In this document: one piece after another, positions 40,469 to 48,332 of the stretch | How positions within the stretch are numbered: position 1 is the first letter of the stretch | Layout of the letters: the number at the start of each line of letters is the position of its first letter | From: Pseudomonadota bacterium | GTDB taxonomy: Bacteria; Pseudomonadota; Gammaproteobacteria; Steroidobacterales; Steroidobacteraceae | DNA length: 64,000 nucleotides | Direction: 5' to 3' | NCBI GenBank assembly: GCA_018241425.1 | Contig: JAFEDU010000005.1 | Location: forward strand, 62,001-126,000 | The notes under the pieces: model-generated | The model's input: the letters and a program-made list of their open reading frames with translations, nothing else | The model's database searches: none | What the model was told of the DNA's origin: nothing | Translations under genes and position numbers: made by a program

Positions 40469-41296
40469 TCACACCTCGACGTGACCTTCAAAGGATATGT
40501 GTGTCGGGCCGGTGAGCCACACGTGCTCCCCCGGACCCTCCCAGTCTACCTGCAACTCGCCGCCGCGCGTGGCTACCCGTACGCGGGCCTCGAGCAGCCC
40601 GCGTCGGCGGCCGATTACCGCCGCCGCGCACGCCCCGGTGCCGCAGCTGAGTGTCTCGCCCGCGCCACGCTCCCAGACGCGCAGGCGGATCGCCGCGCGG
40701 CCGACAATCTCCAGGAAGCCCACGTTCACGCGGCGCGGAAAGCGCGGGTGGTGCTCGATGGCGGGCCCCAGGCTGGCGACCGGGGCCGAATCGGCGGCGG
40801 GGACCGTGAGCACGGCGTGCGGGTTGCCCATGGAGACCGCACCGATGAGGTAGGCCTCGCCGGCCACGGTGAGCTCGTAGGGATCGGCCTCGCGCTCGGC
40901 CGCGAAGGGCAGCGAGCGCGGGTCGAAGTTCGGCACGCCCATGTCCACCGAGACCCGCTCGTCGCTGATACGGGCACGGACCACGCCGGCCGGGCTGTCC
41001 AGGGCCACCGCACCGTTGCGGGTCAGTCCCCGGTGGTGCAGCAGGGCGGCGATGCAGCGCGCGCCATTGCCGCACTGCTCAACCTCGTCGCCGTCGGCGT
41101 TGAAGATGCGGTAGTAGACCTGGGTATCGGGGCGGCGGGCATCCCCGAGCACCAGCGCCTGGTCGAAGCCGATGCCGGTACGGCGGTCCGCCAGCCTGCG
41201 CAGGCGTTCGGGCTCGAGAAGGGAGTTATCGGTGGGGGCATCGAAGACGACGAAGTCGTTGCCGACCCCGTGCATCTTCGTGAAATCGATGCGCAT
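40469..41296 (-). CDS. dapF: Diaminopimelate epimerase
   Basis: It converts LL- to meso-diaminopimelate for lysine and peptidoglycan. The 275-residue protein begins MRIDFTKMHGVGNDFVVFD and has both catalytic cysteines, in QCGNGARC and in ETLSCGTGACAAA. The C-terminal VWLTGPTHISFEGHVEV closes the fold in the normal way. It heads the minus-strand unit with DUF484, xerC, hslV and hslU. The lptM-like gene, its usual upstream neighbour, is elsewhere in this window. Confidence 0.97.
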   Translation of the reverse strand: MRIDFTKMHGVGNDFVVFDAPTDNSLLEPERLRRLADRRTGIGFDQALVLGDARRPDTQVYYRIFNADGDEVEQCGNGARCIAALLHHRGLTRNGAVALDSPAGVVRARISDERVSVDMGVPNFDPRSLPFAAEREADPYELTVAGEAYLIGAVSMGNPHAVLTVPAADSAPVASLGPAIEHHPRFPRRVNVGFLEIVGRAAIRLRVWERGAGETLSCGTGACAAAVIGRRRGLLEARVRVATRGGELQVDWEGPGEHVWLTGPTHISFEGHVEV

Positions 41297-41335
41297 CGGG
41301 GCGAAGCATAGCCCAAATCCCCGCCCGGCCGCAGA

Positions 41336-41764
41336 TCAGCGCAGCGCCGCGCGGTCCCGGAAAATGCAGCGGTCCATGACCGTGAAGATCCCGGCGGCGG
41401 CCGCGCGCGCGGCCGCCGCCTCGTCGATGACGCCATCCTGCAGCCACAGCGCCGGCAGCCGCAGGCGGATGCAATCGGCCACGATCCCGGCGACGTGCTC
41501 AGGCCGGCGGAAGACGTCCACGAGGTCCACGTGTTCGTCGGGCCCGAGCACCTCAGGGAGCGCGTCCAGACTGTCGACCGCGGGCTCGCCGAGGACCGTC
41601 TCGGCGGACGGGGTGACCGGCACGATGCGGTATCCGAAGCGCTGCAGGGCCCGGGCCACCCCATGGCTCGGCCGCGTCGGATCGGCGGACAGCCCCACGA
41701 CAGCGATGATCTGCGTGCGGCGCAGGAGTTCGTCGATGGCGGTGGCGGGAGGGTTGGTGAACAT
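41336..41764 (-). CDS. CoA-binding domain protein (YccU-like)
   Basis: This 142-residue protein consists of one Rossmann CoA-binding domain: QIIAVVGLSADPTRPSHGVARALQRFGYRIVPVTPS, then LGEPAVDSLDALPE, VDLVDVFRRPEHVAGIVADCIRL and LPALWLQDGVID, as in E. coli YccU. The function is unknown; CoA binding is known for the fold. I chose the ATG at 41764 because homologues start MFTNP; a GTG at 41800 adds 12 residues and would overlap the 5' region of the divergent reductase gene. Confidence 0.87.
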   Translation of the reverse strand: MFTNPPATAIDELLRRTQIIAVVGLSADPTRPSHGVARALQRFGYRIVPVTPSAETVLGEPAVDSLDALPEVLGPDEHVDLVDVFRRPEHVAGIVADCIRLRLPALWLQDGVIDEAAAARAAAAGIFTVMDRCIFRDRAALR

Positions 41765-41838
41765 GGCAGGCGGGGAGGCTTTGGCTATGCTTGCGGACAC
41801 CGAGTGTAGACCCCATCGGTGAGAGCTGCGTGACTTGC

Positions 41839-42885
41839 ATGAACCCCGGTGAATACAGCCTGCGCATCGAGCCCCACGGCCGCACCCTGAAGGTGACCGC
41901 CGAGCGGCCGCTGCTCGAGGCTGCGCTCGCCGCCGGGATGAACCTGCCGCACAGCTGCAAGTCCGGGCACTGCGCCTCCTGCCGCGCGCGCCTGCTGAGC
42001 GGCGAGATCCGCTACCCGCACGGGCGTCCCCTCGGGCTCAGCGAGGACGAGGCGCGTTCCGGCTACCTGCTCCTGTGCCAGGCGCGCCCGTTGAGCGACG
42101 TCACGGTCGAGGCGCGCCACATCGCGAGCGTCGCCGATGTGGAGATCAAGACGCTGCCCTGCCGGATCGCCCGTCTGGTGCCCCTCGCCCCCGACGTGAT
42201 GCAGGTGTGGCTGCGACTGCCCTCGGTGGAGCGGCTGCCCTTCCAGGCCGGGCAATACCTGGACGTGCTCCTGGAGGGCGGGCGCCGGCGCAGCTTCTCC
42301 ATCGCCAGCCCCCCGCATGACAGCAGCCTCATCGAACTGCACGTGCGGCGGGTCGCGGGTGGGGGCTTCACCGAGCGCCTGTTCGCCGGGAGCTCGGCCG
42401 CACTCGGCGAAGGCGCGCTGCTGCGCATCGAGGGCCCGGTGGGTCAGTTCGTCTACCGCGACGGCGCCTCTCCCCTCATCCTGGTCGCCGGCGGCACCGG
42501 CTTCGCCCCCCTGAAATCGATCCTGCGCCACGTGCTGGAGAACGGCATCCGCCGCCCGGTGCACTTCTACTGGGGGGCGCGGGCGGCCCCGGACTTGTAC
42601 GAGGAGGCGCTGCTGCTCGAGTGGACGGAAGCTCATCCGCAGCTTCGGTTCCGCGGCGTGCTCTCGGAAGCCGCTGCCGGCGGCGCACCCCACCGCCGCG
42701 CCGGCTGGGTGCACGAGGCGGTGCTCGCCGAGCACGCGGACCTCGGCGGCTTCGAGGTGTATGCCGCAGGCCCCCCGGCGCTGATCGAGGCGGTGCGAAC
42801 GGAGTTCCCGCGCCGCGGACTTGATCCGCAGCGGCTCTACTTCGACTCGTTCGATTACGCCCCGGACGCGGTGCCGCGGTCCTGA
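41839..42885 (+). CDS. Ferredoxin-type [2Fe-2S] / FAD-dependent oxidoreductase
   Basis: This 348-residue electron-transfer protein is of the phenol hydroxylase reductase/AscD type. An N-terminal [2Fe-2S] domain has the ligands in PHSCKSGHCASCRARLL and LLLCQARP. An FAD domain follows (GQYLDVLLEGGRRRSFSIASPP is the RxYS-type flavin motif, here RSFS), then an NAD(P) domain (LILVAGGTGFAPLKSIL). It can pass electrons from NAD(P)H to an oxygenase or reductase partner that is not visible nearby. The first ATG is chosen; a GTG nine bases upstream is also in frame. It converges on ppa. Confidence 0.88.
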   Translation: MNPGEYSLRIEPHGRTLKVTAERPLLEAALAAGMNLPHSCKSGHCASCRARLLSGEIRYPHGRPLGLSEDEARSGYLLLCQARPLSDVTVEARHIASVADVEIKTLPCRIARLVPLAPDVMQVWLRLPSVERLPFQAGQYLDVLLEGGRRRSFSIASPPHDSSLIELHVRRVAGGGFTERLFAGSSAALGEGALLRIEGPVGQFVYRDGASPLILVAGGTGFAPLKSILRHVLENGIRRPVHFYWGARAAPDLYEEALLLEWTEAHPQLRFRGVLSEAAAGGAPHRRAGWVHEAVLAEHADLGGFEVYAAGPPALIEAVRTEFPRRGLDPQRLYFDSFDYAPDAVPRS

Positions 42886-42898
42886 GGGCGCCGCTGCG

Positions 42899-43516
42899 CT
42901 ATTCGGGCTGCTTGAACTGTTCGCGGTAATCTTCGAGCGACGCCCGGATCACCGCCGCGGCGTGCGCATAGCCGTAACGGCCGGTGACGGCGATCTTCGG
43001 CGGCTCGTCCGGCACCAGCTTGTAGGTTGAGAAGTAGTGCTCGATGCGCTCCAGGAGCGCCGGCGGCAGCTCGTCGATCTCGGTGGCGTTGCCCCAGACG
43101 TAGTCGCCCTCGAGCACCGCGATGATCTTGTCGTCGGCCTCGCCGCGGTCGATGATCTTTAGCCCGCCGACCACCACCGCGCGCAGCAGCACCTCGGAGT
43201 GGTTGATCGGACGCTCGCTGATGACGCAGATGTCCAGGGGATCCCCGTCGCCGCGGTCGCACTCGGGCGTCAGGCGCCGCACGCGCTCGCCGCAGTAGGT
43301 CTGCGGCACGAAGCCGTACAGGCTCGGCGGCTGCGACGAGGTGCGCTGTGGCCGGTCGACGCGCAGGTAGCCGGTGGCCTTGTCGACCTCGTACTTCATG
43401 AGGTCGAACGGGGTGATCTCGATGTAGGCGTTGACGACGCGCGGGGCGTCCTCGCCGGCATCCAGTCCGTGCCAGGGATGCGGTCGCCAGCGCGAATAGG
43501 AAGTTGGGCTGCTCAC
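42899..43516 (-). CDS. ppa: Inorganic pyrophosphatase, family I
   Basis: It hydrolyses pyrophosphate, pulling biosynthetic reactions forward. The 205-residue protein has the metal-binding signature [12 protein letters not shown] and other family residues ([41 protein letters not shown]). It is about 30 residues longer than the E. coli enzyme, with additions at the N-terminus ([20 protein letters not shown]), as in the longer bacterial and eukaryote-like group. The start codon is GTG at 43516; there is no in-frame ATG before the conserved region. It converges on the reductase gene and diverges from the FabH-like gene. Confidence 0.93.
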   Translation of the reverse strand: MSSPTSYSRWRPHPWHGLDAGEDAPRVVNAYIEITPFDLMKYEVDKATGYLRVDRPQRTSSQPPSLYGFVPQTYCGERVRRLTPECDRGDGDPLDICVISERPINHSEVLLRAVVVGGLKIIDRGEADDKIIAVLEGDYVWGNATEIDELPPALLERIEHYFSTYKLVPDEPPKIAVTGRYGYAHAAAVIRASLEDYREQFKQPE

Positions 43517-43576
43517 GAGGGCGATTGTACCGCCGCCCTGCTATTCTTACGAAGCACTCATCAGGGGGCTCTCGCG

Positions 43577-44686
43577 GTGACTCACGCGGCGATTACCGGC
43601 TGGGGCAAGTGCCTGCCGCCGGCGGTGCTCACCAATGACGACCTGTCCACGATCCTGGACACCAGCGATGAGTGGATCGTAAGCCGCACCGGCATCAGCG
43701 AGCGGCGGATCTCCCACGCCTCGCTCGAGGAACTCGCCTACGTAGCCTCGAGCCGGGCGCTCGCGGCGGCGGGACTCAAGGGGAGCGACCTCGAGCTCAT
43801 CGTATTCGGCACCTGCAGCCACGAGGACCAGGTCCCGAACATGGCCTCCGGCATCCAGGCGCGCCTCGGGGCGCAGCCGGCCGCGGCCTTCGACATCAAC
43901 ACCGCCTGCACCAGCTTCCTGTACGGCCTGTCGGCCGCCACCGCGCTCATCCGCACCGGCGTGGTCAGGAACGCCCTCGTGATCGGCGCGGAGCTCATCT
44001 CCCCGTTCATGGACTGGGCCGACCGCGACGTCGCGGTGCTGTTCGGCGACGGGGCTGCGGCCGTGGTGCTGGAGGCGACCACGCGCGAGGAAGGCGTGCT
44101 CGCCGAGAAGCTCGGCTGCTTCGGGGAGTCGCGCGACATCCTGCGCGTGGCGGGCATGGGCGGGCGCTACGCCAACCACGGCGTGCTCTACGGCGTGGTG
44201 CGCTGGCAGTTCGAGGGGCAGGAGATCTTCAAGCGCGCGGTCGCCGGCATGAGCGAGGCCTGCGACCAGTCACTGAAGCGGGTCAGCCTCGGGCCGCAGG
44301 ACGTGGACCTCGTGGTCCCGCACCAGGCCAACCTGCGCATCATCGAGGCGGTGGCACGGCGCGCCCAGGTGCCGATGGAGCGCGTGTTCGTGAACATCCG
44401 CCGCTACGGCAACATGTCGGCGGCGACGGCACCGATCGCGCTGTGCGAGGCGGTCGAGGAAGGCCGCGTGCGGCCGGGGGCGCTGCTGCTGCTGCCGGGC
44501 TTTGGTGGCGGACTCACCTACAGCGCCCACGTGGTGCGCTGGGGCGAGCGGACTCAGCCGCTCGGCCAGTCGGCCGCGGCGCTGCCGCCGAACGAGCGCT
44601 CGGCGCTGGACCTCATCAGGGACTGCCTGCGGCGCAAGATGACGCCATCCGATCCGCAGGCCGCGGACCCGTTCGCGGGCCTGTAG
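43577..44686 (+). CDS. fabH: 3-oxoacyl-ACP synthase III (FabH-like)
   Basis: This thiolase-fold condensing enzyme of 369 residues starts fatty-acid chains from acyl-CoA and malonyl-ACP. The catalytic triad is present: Cys in NTACTSFLYGL, His in VVPHQANLRII and Asn in RYGNMSAATAPI. The usual SDEWIVSRTGISERRI and LFGDGAAAVVL segments are intact. It is about 40 residues longer than typical FabH because of a C-terminal extension (after AHVVRWGERTQPLG) that is mostly charged. It is not beside fabD/fabG, so it may be a second, specialised paralogue. The start is GTG, with GGGG upstream. Confidence 0.87.
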   Translation: MTHAAITGWGKCLPPAVLTNDDLSTILDTSDEWIVSRTGISERRISHASLEELAYVASSRALAAAGLKGSDLELIVFGTCSHEDQVPNMASGIQARLGAQPAAAFDINTACTSFLYGLSAATALIRTGVVRNALVIGAELISPFMDWADRDVAVLFGDGAAAVVLEATTREEGVLAEKLGCFGESRDILRVAGMGGRYANHGVLYGVVRWQFEGQEIFKRAVAGMSEACDQSLKRVSLGPQDVDLVVPHQANLRIIEAVARRAQVPMERVFVNIRRYGNMSAATAPIALCEAVEEGRVRPGALLLLPGFGGGLTYSAHVVRWGERTQPLGQSAAALPPNERSALDLIRDCLRRKMTPSDPQAADPFAGL

Positions 44687-44723
44687 CTGGCGCCTCAAGC
44701 CCGCGCCGGGTGCGCCTACCGCA

Positions 44724-44846
44724 TCAGCGGCGCGTGGCCTTCTTGGCGGCGCGGCGCTTCTTCTTCGCCGGATCCTTCGCGCGCGTCTTGCCGAACGAGC
44801 CCTGGTAGATCTTGCCGCGGCGGCTTCTGTGATCACCCTTACCCAT
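44724..44846 (-). CDS. Small ribosomal protein THX (bTHX)
   Basis: This is a 40-residue, very basic protein. MGKGDHRSRRGKIYQGSFGK matches the start of Thermus THX, a small-subunit protein that fills a cavity in the head of the 30S particle. The C-terminal half is Lys/Arg/Ala-rich (KDPAKKKRRAAKKATRR) and longer than in Thermus. It would be missed by length filters. It lies downstream of the RRM protein gene, on the same strand, behind a terminator. Confidence 0.85.
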   Translation of the reverse strand: MGKGDHRSRRGKIYQGSFGKTRAKDPAKKKRRAAKKATRR

Positions 44847-44888
44847 GACTTCCCAACTTTCGTGAAACCTAGGACCTGATAATGATAA

Positions 44889-44945
44889 AGGGCCGGCCGC
44901 CAGATGCCCCGCATGGGACACCGACGACCGGCCCTAAGGCTCGCT
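44889..44945 (-). terminator. Intrinsic terminator after the RRM protein gene
   Basis: On the minus strand AGGGCCGG (44945–44938) pairs with CCGGCCCT (44896–44889) across a long, partly self-pairing loop, and TTTATCATT follows. It lies six bases beyond the stop of the RRM gene, so the THX gene beyond it probably needs read-through or its own promoter. Confidence 0.65.
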
Positions 44946-44951
44946 GTTGGC

Positions 44952-45239
44952 TTACCAGCGCTTCGGGGCGCCGCCGCCGCGGTTGCCACCGCCGCCGGTA
45001 CGCTCCTGGGCCTCGTTCACGCGCAGCGGACGACCGCCGAGATCCTTGCCGTTGAGGCTCTGGATCGCGCGCGATGCATCAGCGCGGGACATCTCCACGA
45101 AGCCGAAGCCGCGCGGGCGGCCGGTGTCGCGATCGGTGATCAGGCTCACCGACTCGACGGTGCCGTGCTGCGCGAACAACTCGCGCACTTCGGCATCGGT
45201 CGCAGAGAAAGGCAGGTTGCCAACATAGATCTTCGTCAT
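44952..45239 (-). CDS. RNA-binding protein with one RRM domain
   Basis: This 95-residue protein consists of one RNA recognition motif: RNP2 is IYVGNL and RNP1 RGFGFVEM, in the spacing typical of the bacterial Rbp family. The C-terminal tail is Gly/Arg-rich (ERTGGGGNRGGGAPKRW), which adds non-specific RNA affinity. Bacterial homologues in cyanobacteria and proteobacteria respond to cold. An AAGGAG site precedes the ATG, and the roughly 150-base leader region is relatively long, leaving room for post-transcriptional control. Confidence 0.93.
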   Translation of the reverse strand: MTKIYVGNLPFSATDAEVRELFAQHGTVESVSLITDRDTGRPRGFGFVEMSRADASRAIQSLNGKDLGGRPLRVNEAQERTGGGGNRGGGAPKRW

Positions 45240-45394
45240 GCAATTAACTCCTTAGACTTACAGTTAGGGCAGGAGTGCATGCCGAAGAGTCGGGAAACGC
45301 ACGTTCTGCCACCTGGTCGGGAACGATTCGGCTTTTCTAGACTCGGAAGCCAACTCGCAAACAGGCGGGCGGCAGGCGGCAGGAAAGGGAAAGG

Positions 45395-45580
45395 TCACGA
45401 TCCGGCGCGGACGATACACCCGTCCGGAGGCGCTGTACAAGCGCGCCACTGTTGCATATGTGATCCATACGGCAACTCGGGCGGGGCCGGCGGGGAACAT
45501 AACCTGTCCATCAGGGTCAGGGCTGCAGGTACCGCCAGGGCCAGGGTCACCGCGAGCAGGGAGCGCCGGAAAAGGAACAT
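45395..45580 (-). CDS. Small membrane-anchored or exported peptide, hypothetical
   Basis: A 61-codon frame begins with an ATG placed ideally after GGAGG. The first 30 residues (FLFRRSLLAVTLALAVPAALTL) form a signal-anchor or signal peptide. The remainder has three cysteines (DRLCSPP, WRACTAP, DGCIVRA), suggesting an oxidised periplasmic peptide. No family is recognised, and coding status rests on the ribosome-binding site and the signal sequence only. Confidence 0.45.
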   Translation of the reverse strand: MFLFRRSLLAVTLALAVPAALTLMDRLCSPPAPPELPYGSHMQQWRACTAPPDGCIVRAGS

Positions 45581-45701
45581 GGGTGCCTCCGCACCCGGCA
45601 CCCAAACGGGGCGCCGGCGGGAGAAACTCTAGGTCCGGCGGCCGCGGCGAAAAACAGGCCAATCCTTAATTTATTGTCCGGAAATCCCATACAATCGAGA
45701 G

Positions 45702-46625
45702 GTGGACCAGCTCGCCTGCATGCGCAGTTTCGTACGCGTCGCGGACTTGCACTCCTTCACGCGCGCGGCCGACGTCCTCGGCCTATCGCGCGCCGTGGTC
45801 AGCACCCACGTTGCGGACCTGGAGAAGCACCTGCGCTGCCAGCTCTTCCACCGCACCACGCGGCGCGTCGGCCTCACCACCGACGGAGCCGAGTACCTGC
45901 AGCGCACGCGGCGGATCCTCGGCGAGCTGGAGGCGGCGGACGAGGCCCTGCGCGGTACCCGCCTCAAGCCCCAGGGGCGACTGCGGGTGGATGTCCCGGT
46001 GGCCTTCGGGCGCTTCCTGCTGATCCCGGCCCTGCCCCGGTTCCAGGCCCGCTACCCGGACCTGCAGCTCGAGGTGCAGTTCAACGACCGCCGCATCGAC
46101 CTGATCTCCGAGGAAGTGGACCTCGTCGTGCGCGTCGGCATCATCCGCGAGCCGCACCTGATCGCCCGCCGCATCGTGACGACGCGCCAGGTCACCTGCG
46201 CGGCACCGGAGTACCTGCGGACGCACGGGGTGCCGCAGACCCCGGACGATCTGCGCCGGCACAAGCTGATCGGCCACCTCGGTGCAACCGATCGCCGTCC
46301 CTACAAGTGGCAGTTCCGCAAGGGCCGCGTCCGGCGCCAGCTGAACCTGCCCTTCTCCGTGGCGATCAACTCCGTCGAGGCGCAGATCCAGGCGGCGATC
46401 CGGGGCGCAGGCATCATGCAGTCGATGGACCTGATGGTGGCCGAGGCCCTGGTGGCAGGGAAACTCCAGGCGGTCTTGCAGGACTGGTCGGCCCCCGGGG
46501 CCTCGATCTCGGTGGTCTGTCGCAGTGCCCTGCGCGACTCGGCGCGCATCCGGGTGTTCGCGGACTTCTGCAGCGAGCTGCTGCAGCAGTACCGTGGGCG
46601 CGTCGACGGTCTGATGCAGGCCTGA
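45702..46625 (+). CDS. LysR-family transcriptional regulator
   Basis: This 307-residue regulator has the N-terminal winged helix (MRSFVRVADLHSFTRAADVLGLSRAVVSTHVADLEKHLRCQLFHRTTRRVGLT) and a periplasmic-binding-like effector domain. The GTG at 45702 gives the usual MDQLACMRSF start; an ATG 18 bases on is less likely. TACAAT at 45690–45695 would place transcription initiation at or next to the start codon, so the mRNA may be leaderless. The conserved Val/Pro-rich linker GRLRVDVPVAFGR fits the CrgA/AaeR-type subgroup that regulates neighbouring oxidoreductases; none stands beside it here. Confidence 0.92.
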   Translation: MDQLACMRSFVRVADLHSFTRAADVLGLSRAVVSTHVADLEKHLRCQLFHRTTRRVGLTTDGAEYLQRTRRILGELEAADEALRGTRLKPQGRLRVDVPVAFGRFLLIPALPRFQARYPDLQLEVQFNDRRIDLISEEVDLVVRVGIIREPHLIARRIVTTRQVTCAAPEYLRTHGVPQTPDDLRRHKLIGHLGATDRRPYKWQFRKGRVRRQLNLPFSVAINSVEAQIQAAIRGAGIMQSMDLMVAEALVAGKLQAVLQDWSAPGASISVVCRSALRDSARIRVFADFCSELLQQYRGRVDGLMQA

Positions 46626-46740
46626 AGCGAGGACCCGTGTGGCCGTGACGCGCACCCTTGCCGGTTACCTGCCGAGGCGAATCTAGATGAGCCGTTGCAT
46701 GATCGCCTCAGGTAATGCCATCCAACCGGAGTTAGGCCCT

Positions 46741-47163
46741 ATGAACCGCGCACTCAGGCGCTCCGCTCGCCCTTTTGTAGTGTTTGCTGTGCTGCTCGGG
46801 GCGGTTTCGGCCGTAGGCTTCTATAACTACTTTACGCACGATCGACGCCCCGATCTGCTTCAAGCTGCCGTGGGGCCTATCGTTCTCTACGTGGCCATCC
46901 TGGCGCTCATCTCGTCCGTAAGCATTTCAGTCTCGGACAAAGGGCTGAATATTGTCCGCTGGTACGTCATGAAGCAGTTCATCCCTTTCTCCCAGATCGA
47001 GCATTCCGAAGTACAGATCCTCGCCGAGCCTGACTGGCCCGTGAGAATTACCATTTACTCGGCCAATGAAGTTCTGGCTCGACTCAGCCTCAAGGCGGTT
47101 AGGCAAGCCGATGCCGCTTGGCTTTGTTCGCTACCGGAACTCAAATGCAACGCCCAGGGCTGA
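46741..47163 (+). CDS. Two-helix membrane protein with a PH-like tail, hypothetical
   Basis: This protein of about 140 residues has two N-terminal membrane helices (PFVVFAVLLGAVSAVGFYNYF and VGPIVLYVAILALISSVSISV) and a cytoplasmic C-terminal part (SDKGLNIVRWYVMKQFIPFSQIEHSEVQI) shaped like the bacterial PH domains that follow such helices. An upstream ATG at 46687 would add 18 residues; the later ATG has a better ribosome-binding site (GGAGTTAGG). Codon use is less GC-rich than the neighbours, so it may be a recent arrival. Function is unknown. Confidence 0.6.
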   Translation: MNRALRRSARPFVVFAVLLGAVSAVGFYNYFTHDRRPDLLQAAVGPIVLYVAILALISSVSISVSDKGLNIVRWYVMKQFIPFSQIEHSEVQILAEPDWPVRITIYSANEVLARLSLKAVRQADAAWLCSLPELKCNAQG

Positions 47164-47232
47164 ATGACGCCGGAGCGGCAAGTGAAGTAGGCGGATGGGC
47201 CGCGAAGATTGGGGGAATCGAGCCAGATTGCG

Positions 47233-47271
47233 GCTGAGGGACCACGGCTCCGATAAGGGCCGTCCTTCAGC
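47233..47271. terminator. Two-part hairpin between convergent genes
   Basis: GCTGAGGG pairs with CCTTCAGC and, inside it, ACGGC pairs with GCCGT, with a 3-base bulge. It sits six bases from the korB stop and faces the convergent membrane-protein gene. No T-run is visible. Confidence 0.4.
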
Positions 47272-47276
47272 GAACC

Positions 47277-48332
47277 TCAGCGGTAACGGGCGAGAATCTT
47301 GTCCAGCCCCGCCTTGCCCGGGGACAGCGCCTCGTAGGGAATGCTGTTGAGCGCAAACGCCGGGGTCTGGTTGACCTGGTGGAACTCGTGTTCCGCGCGC
47401 TCCACGTACAGGAGCCCGGTCAGGTACTCGCCTTCCCTCATGCGTTCCTGGATGTGTGCGGCGGCCGCGGTGCGGTTGGTCGGGTCGTACGCCGTGTCCA
47501 GCTTGCGCAGCACGATGCGGCTGCCGTCGTGCATGACCACCGGCAGGCTCTCGCCGTCCTTGTAGTCCGCGGTGATCTCGCGCTCGAGCGGCACGAAGTC
47601 GGCGTGGACGGCCGGCTCGTAGTGCTCGCGGGTGTAGGCGTAGCTCTTGGTGGAGCCCTCGTGGTCGTTGAAGGTCACGCACGGGGACAGCACGTCGATG
47701 AGCGCGAAGCCCTGGTGCTTCATGCCCGCCTGGATGAGCGGCACCAGCTGCTGCTTGTCACCGGAGAAGCTGCGCGCCACGAACGTGGCCCCGAGCGTCA
47801 TGGCGAGCAGCACCGGGTCGATGGGCGGCTGGAAATTGGTCTCGCCCTTCTTCGCCTTGGTGCCGATGTCGGCGGAGGCCGAGAACTGGCCCTTGGTGAG
47901 GCCGTACACGCCGTTGTTCTCGATGATGTAGAGCATGTTCAGGTTGCGCCGGATGGCGTGACAGAACTGCCCGAGCCCGATCGAGAGCGTGTCGCCGTCG
48001 CCCGAGACCCCGATGTACGTGAGGTTGCGGTTGGCGGCGTTGGCGCCCATGGCGATCGAGGGCATGCGGCCGTGGACGGAGTTGAAGCCGTGGCTGCCGC
48101 TGACGAAGTAGGCGGTCGTCTTGGACGAGCAGCCGATACCCGACAGCTTCACGAGGTTCTGCGGCTCGAGGTCCACGCCCCAGCAGGCCTCGACGATCGC
48201 GGCCGTGATCGAGTCGTGGCCGCAGCCGGCGCACAGCGTCGAGAGTGCGCCCTCGTAGTCGCGGCGGGTGAGCCCGAGGGTGTTCTTCGGCAGCGACGGA
48301 TGGGCGATCTTCGGTTTCGCGAGGAAGGTCAT
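47277..48332 (-). CDS. korB: 2-oxoacid:ferredoxin oxidoreductase, beta subunit
   Basis: This subunit binds thiamine diphosphate and an Fe-S cluster and decarboxylates a 2-oxoacid (2-oxoglutarate or another) to the acyl-CoA. The 351-residue protein has CAGCGHDS and GIGCSSKTTAYF for cluster and cofactor binding, and VSGDGDTLSIGLGQFCHAIRRNLNMLYIIENN, the GDG...NN thiamine motif. A further Cys is in VLSPCVTFND. The ATG overlaps the stop of korA (ATGA). The C-terminal 80 residues (from VERAEHEFHQVNQTP) match the long beta form found with fused alpha subunits. Substrate choice is not determinable by eye. Confidence 0.9.
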   Translation of the reverse strand: MTFLAKPKIAHPSLPKNTLGLTRRDYEGALSTLCAGCGHDSITAAIVEACWGVDLEPQNLVKLSGIGCSSKTTAYFVSGSHGFNSVHGRMPSIAMGANAANRNLTYIGVSGDGDTLSIGLGQFCHAIRRNLNMLYIIENNGVYGLTKGQFSASADIGTKAKKGETNFQPPIDPVLLAMTLGATFVARSFSGDKQQLVPLIQAGMKHQGFALIDVLSPCVTFNDHEGSTKSYAYTREHYEPAVHADFVPLEREITADYKDGESLPVVMHDGSRIVLRKLDTAYDPTNRTAAAAHIQERMREGEYLTGLLYVERAEHEFHQVNQTPAFALNSIPYEALSPGKAGLDKILARYR

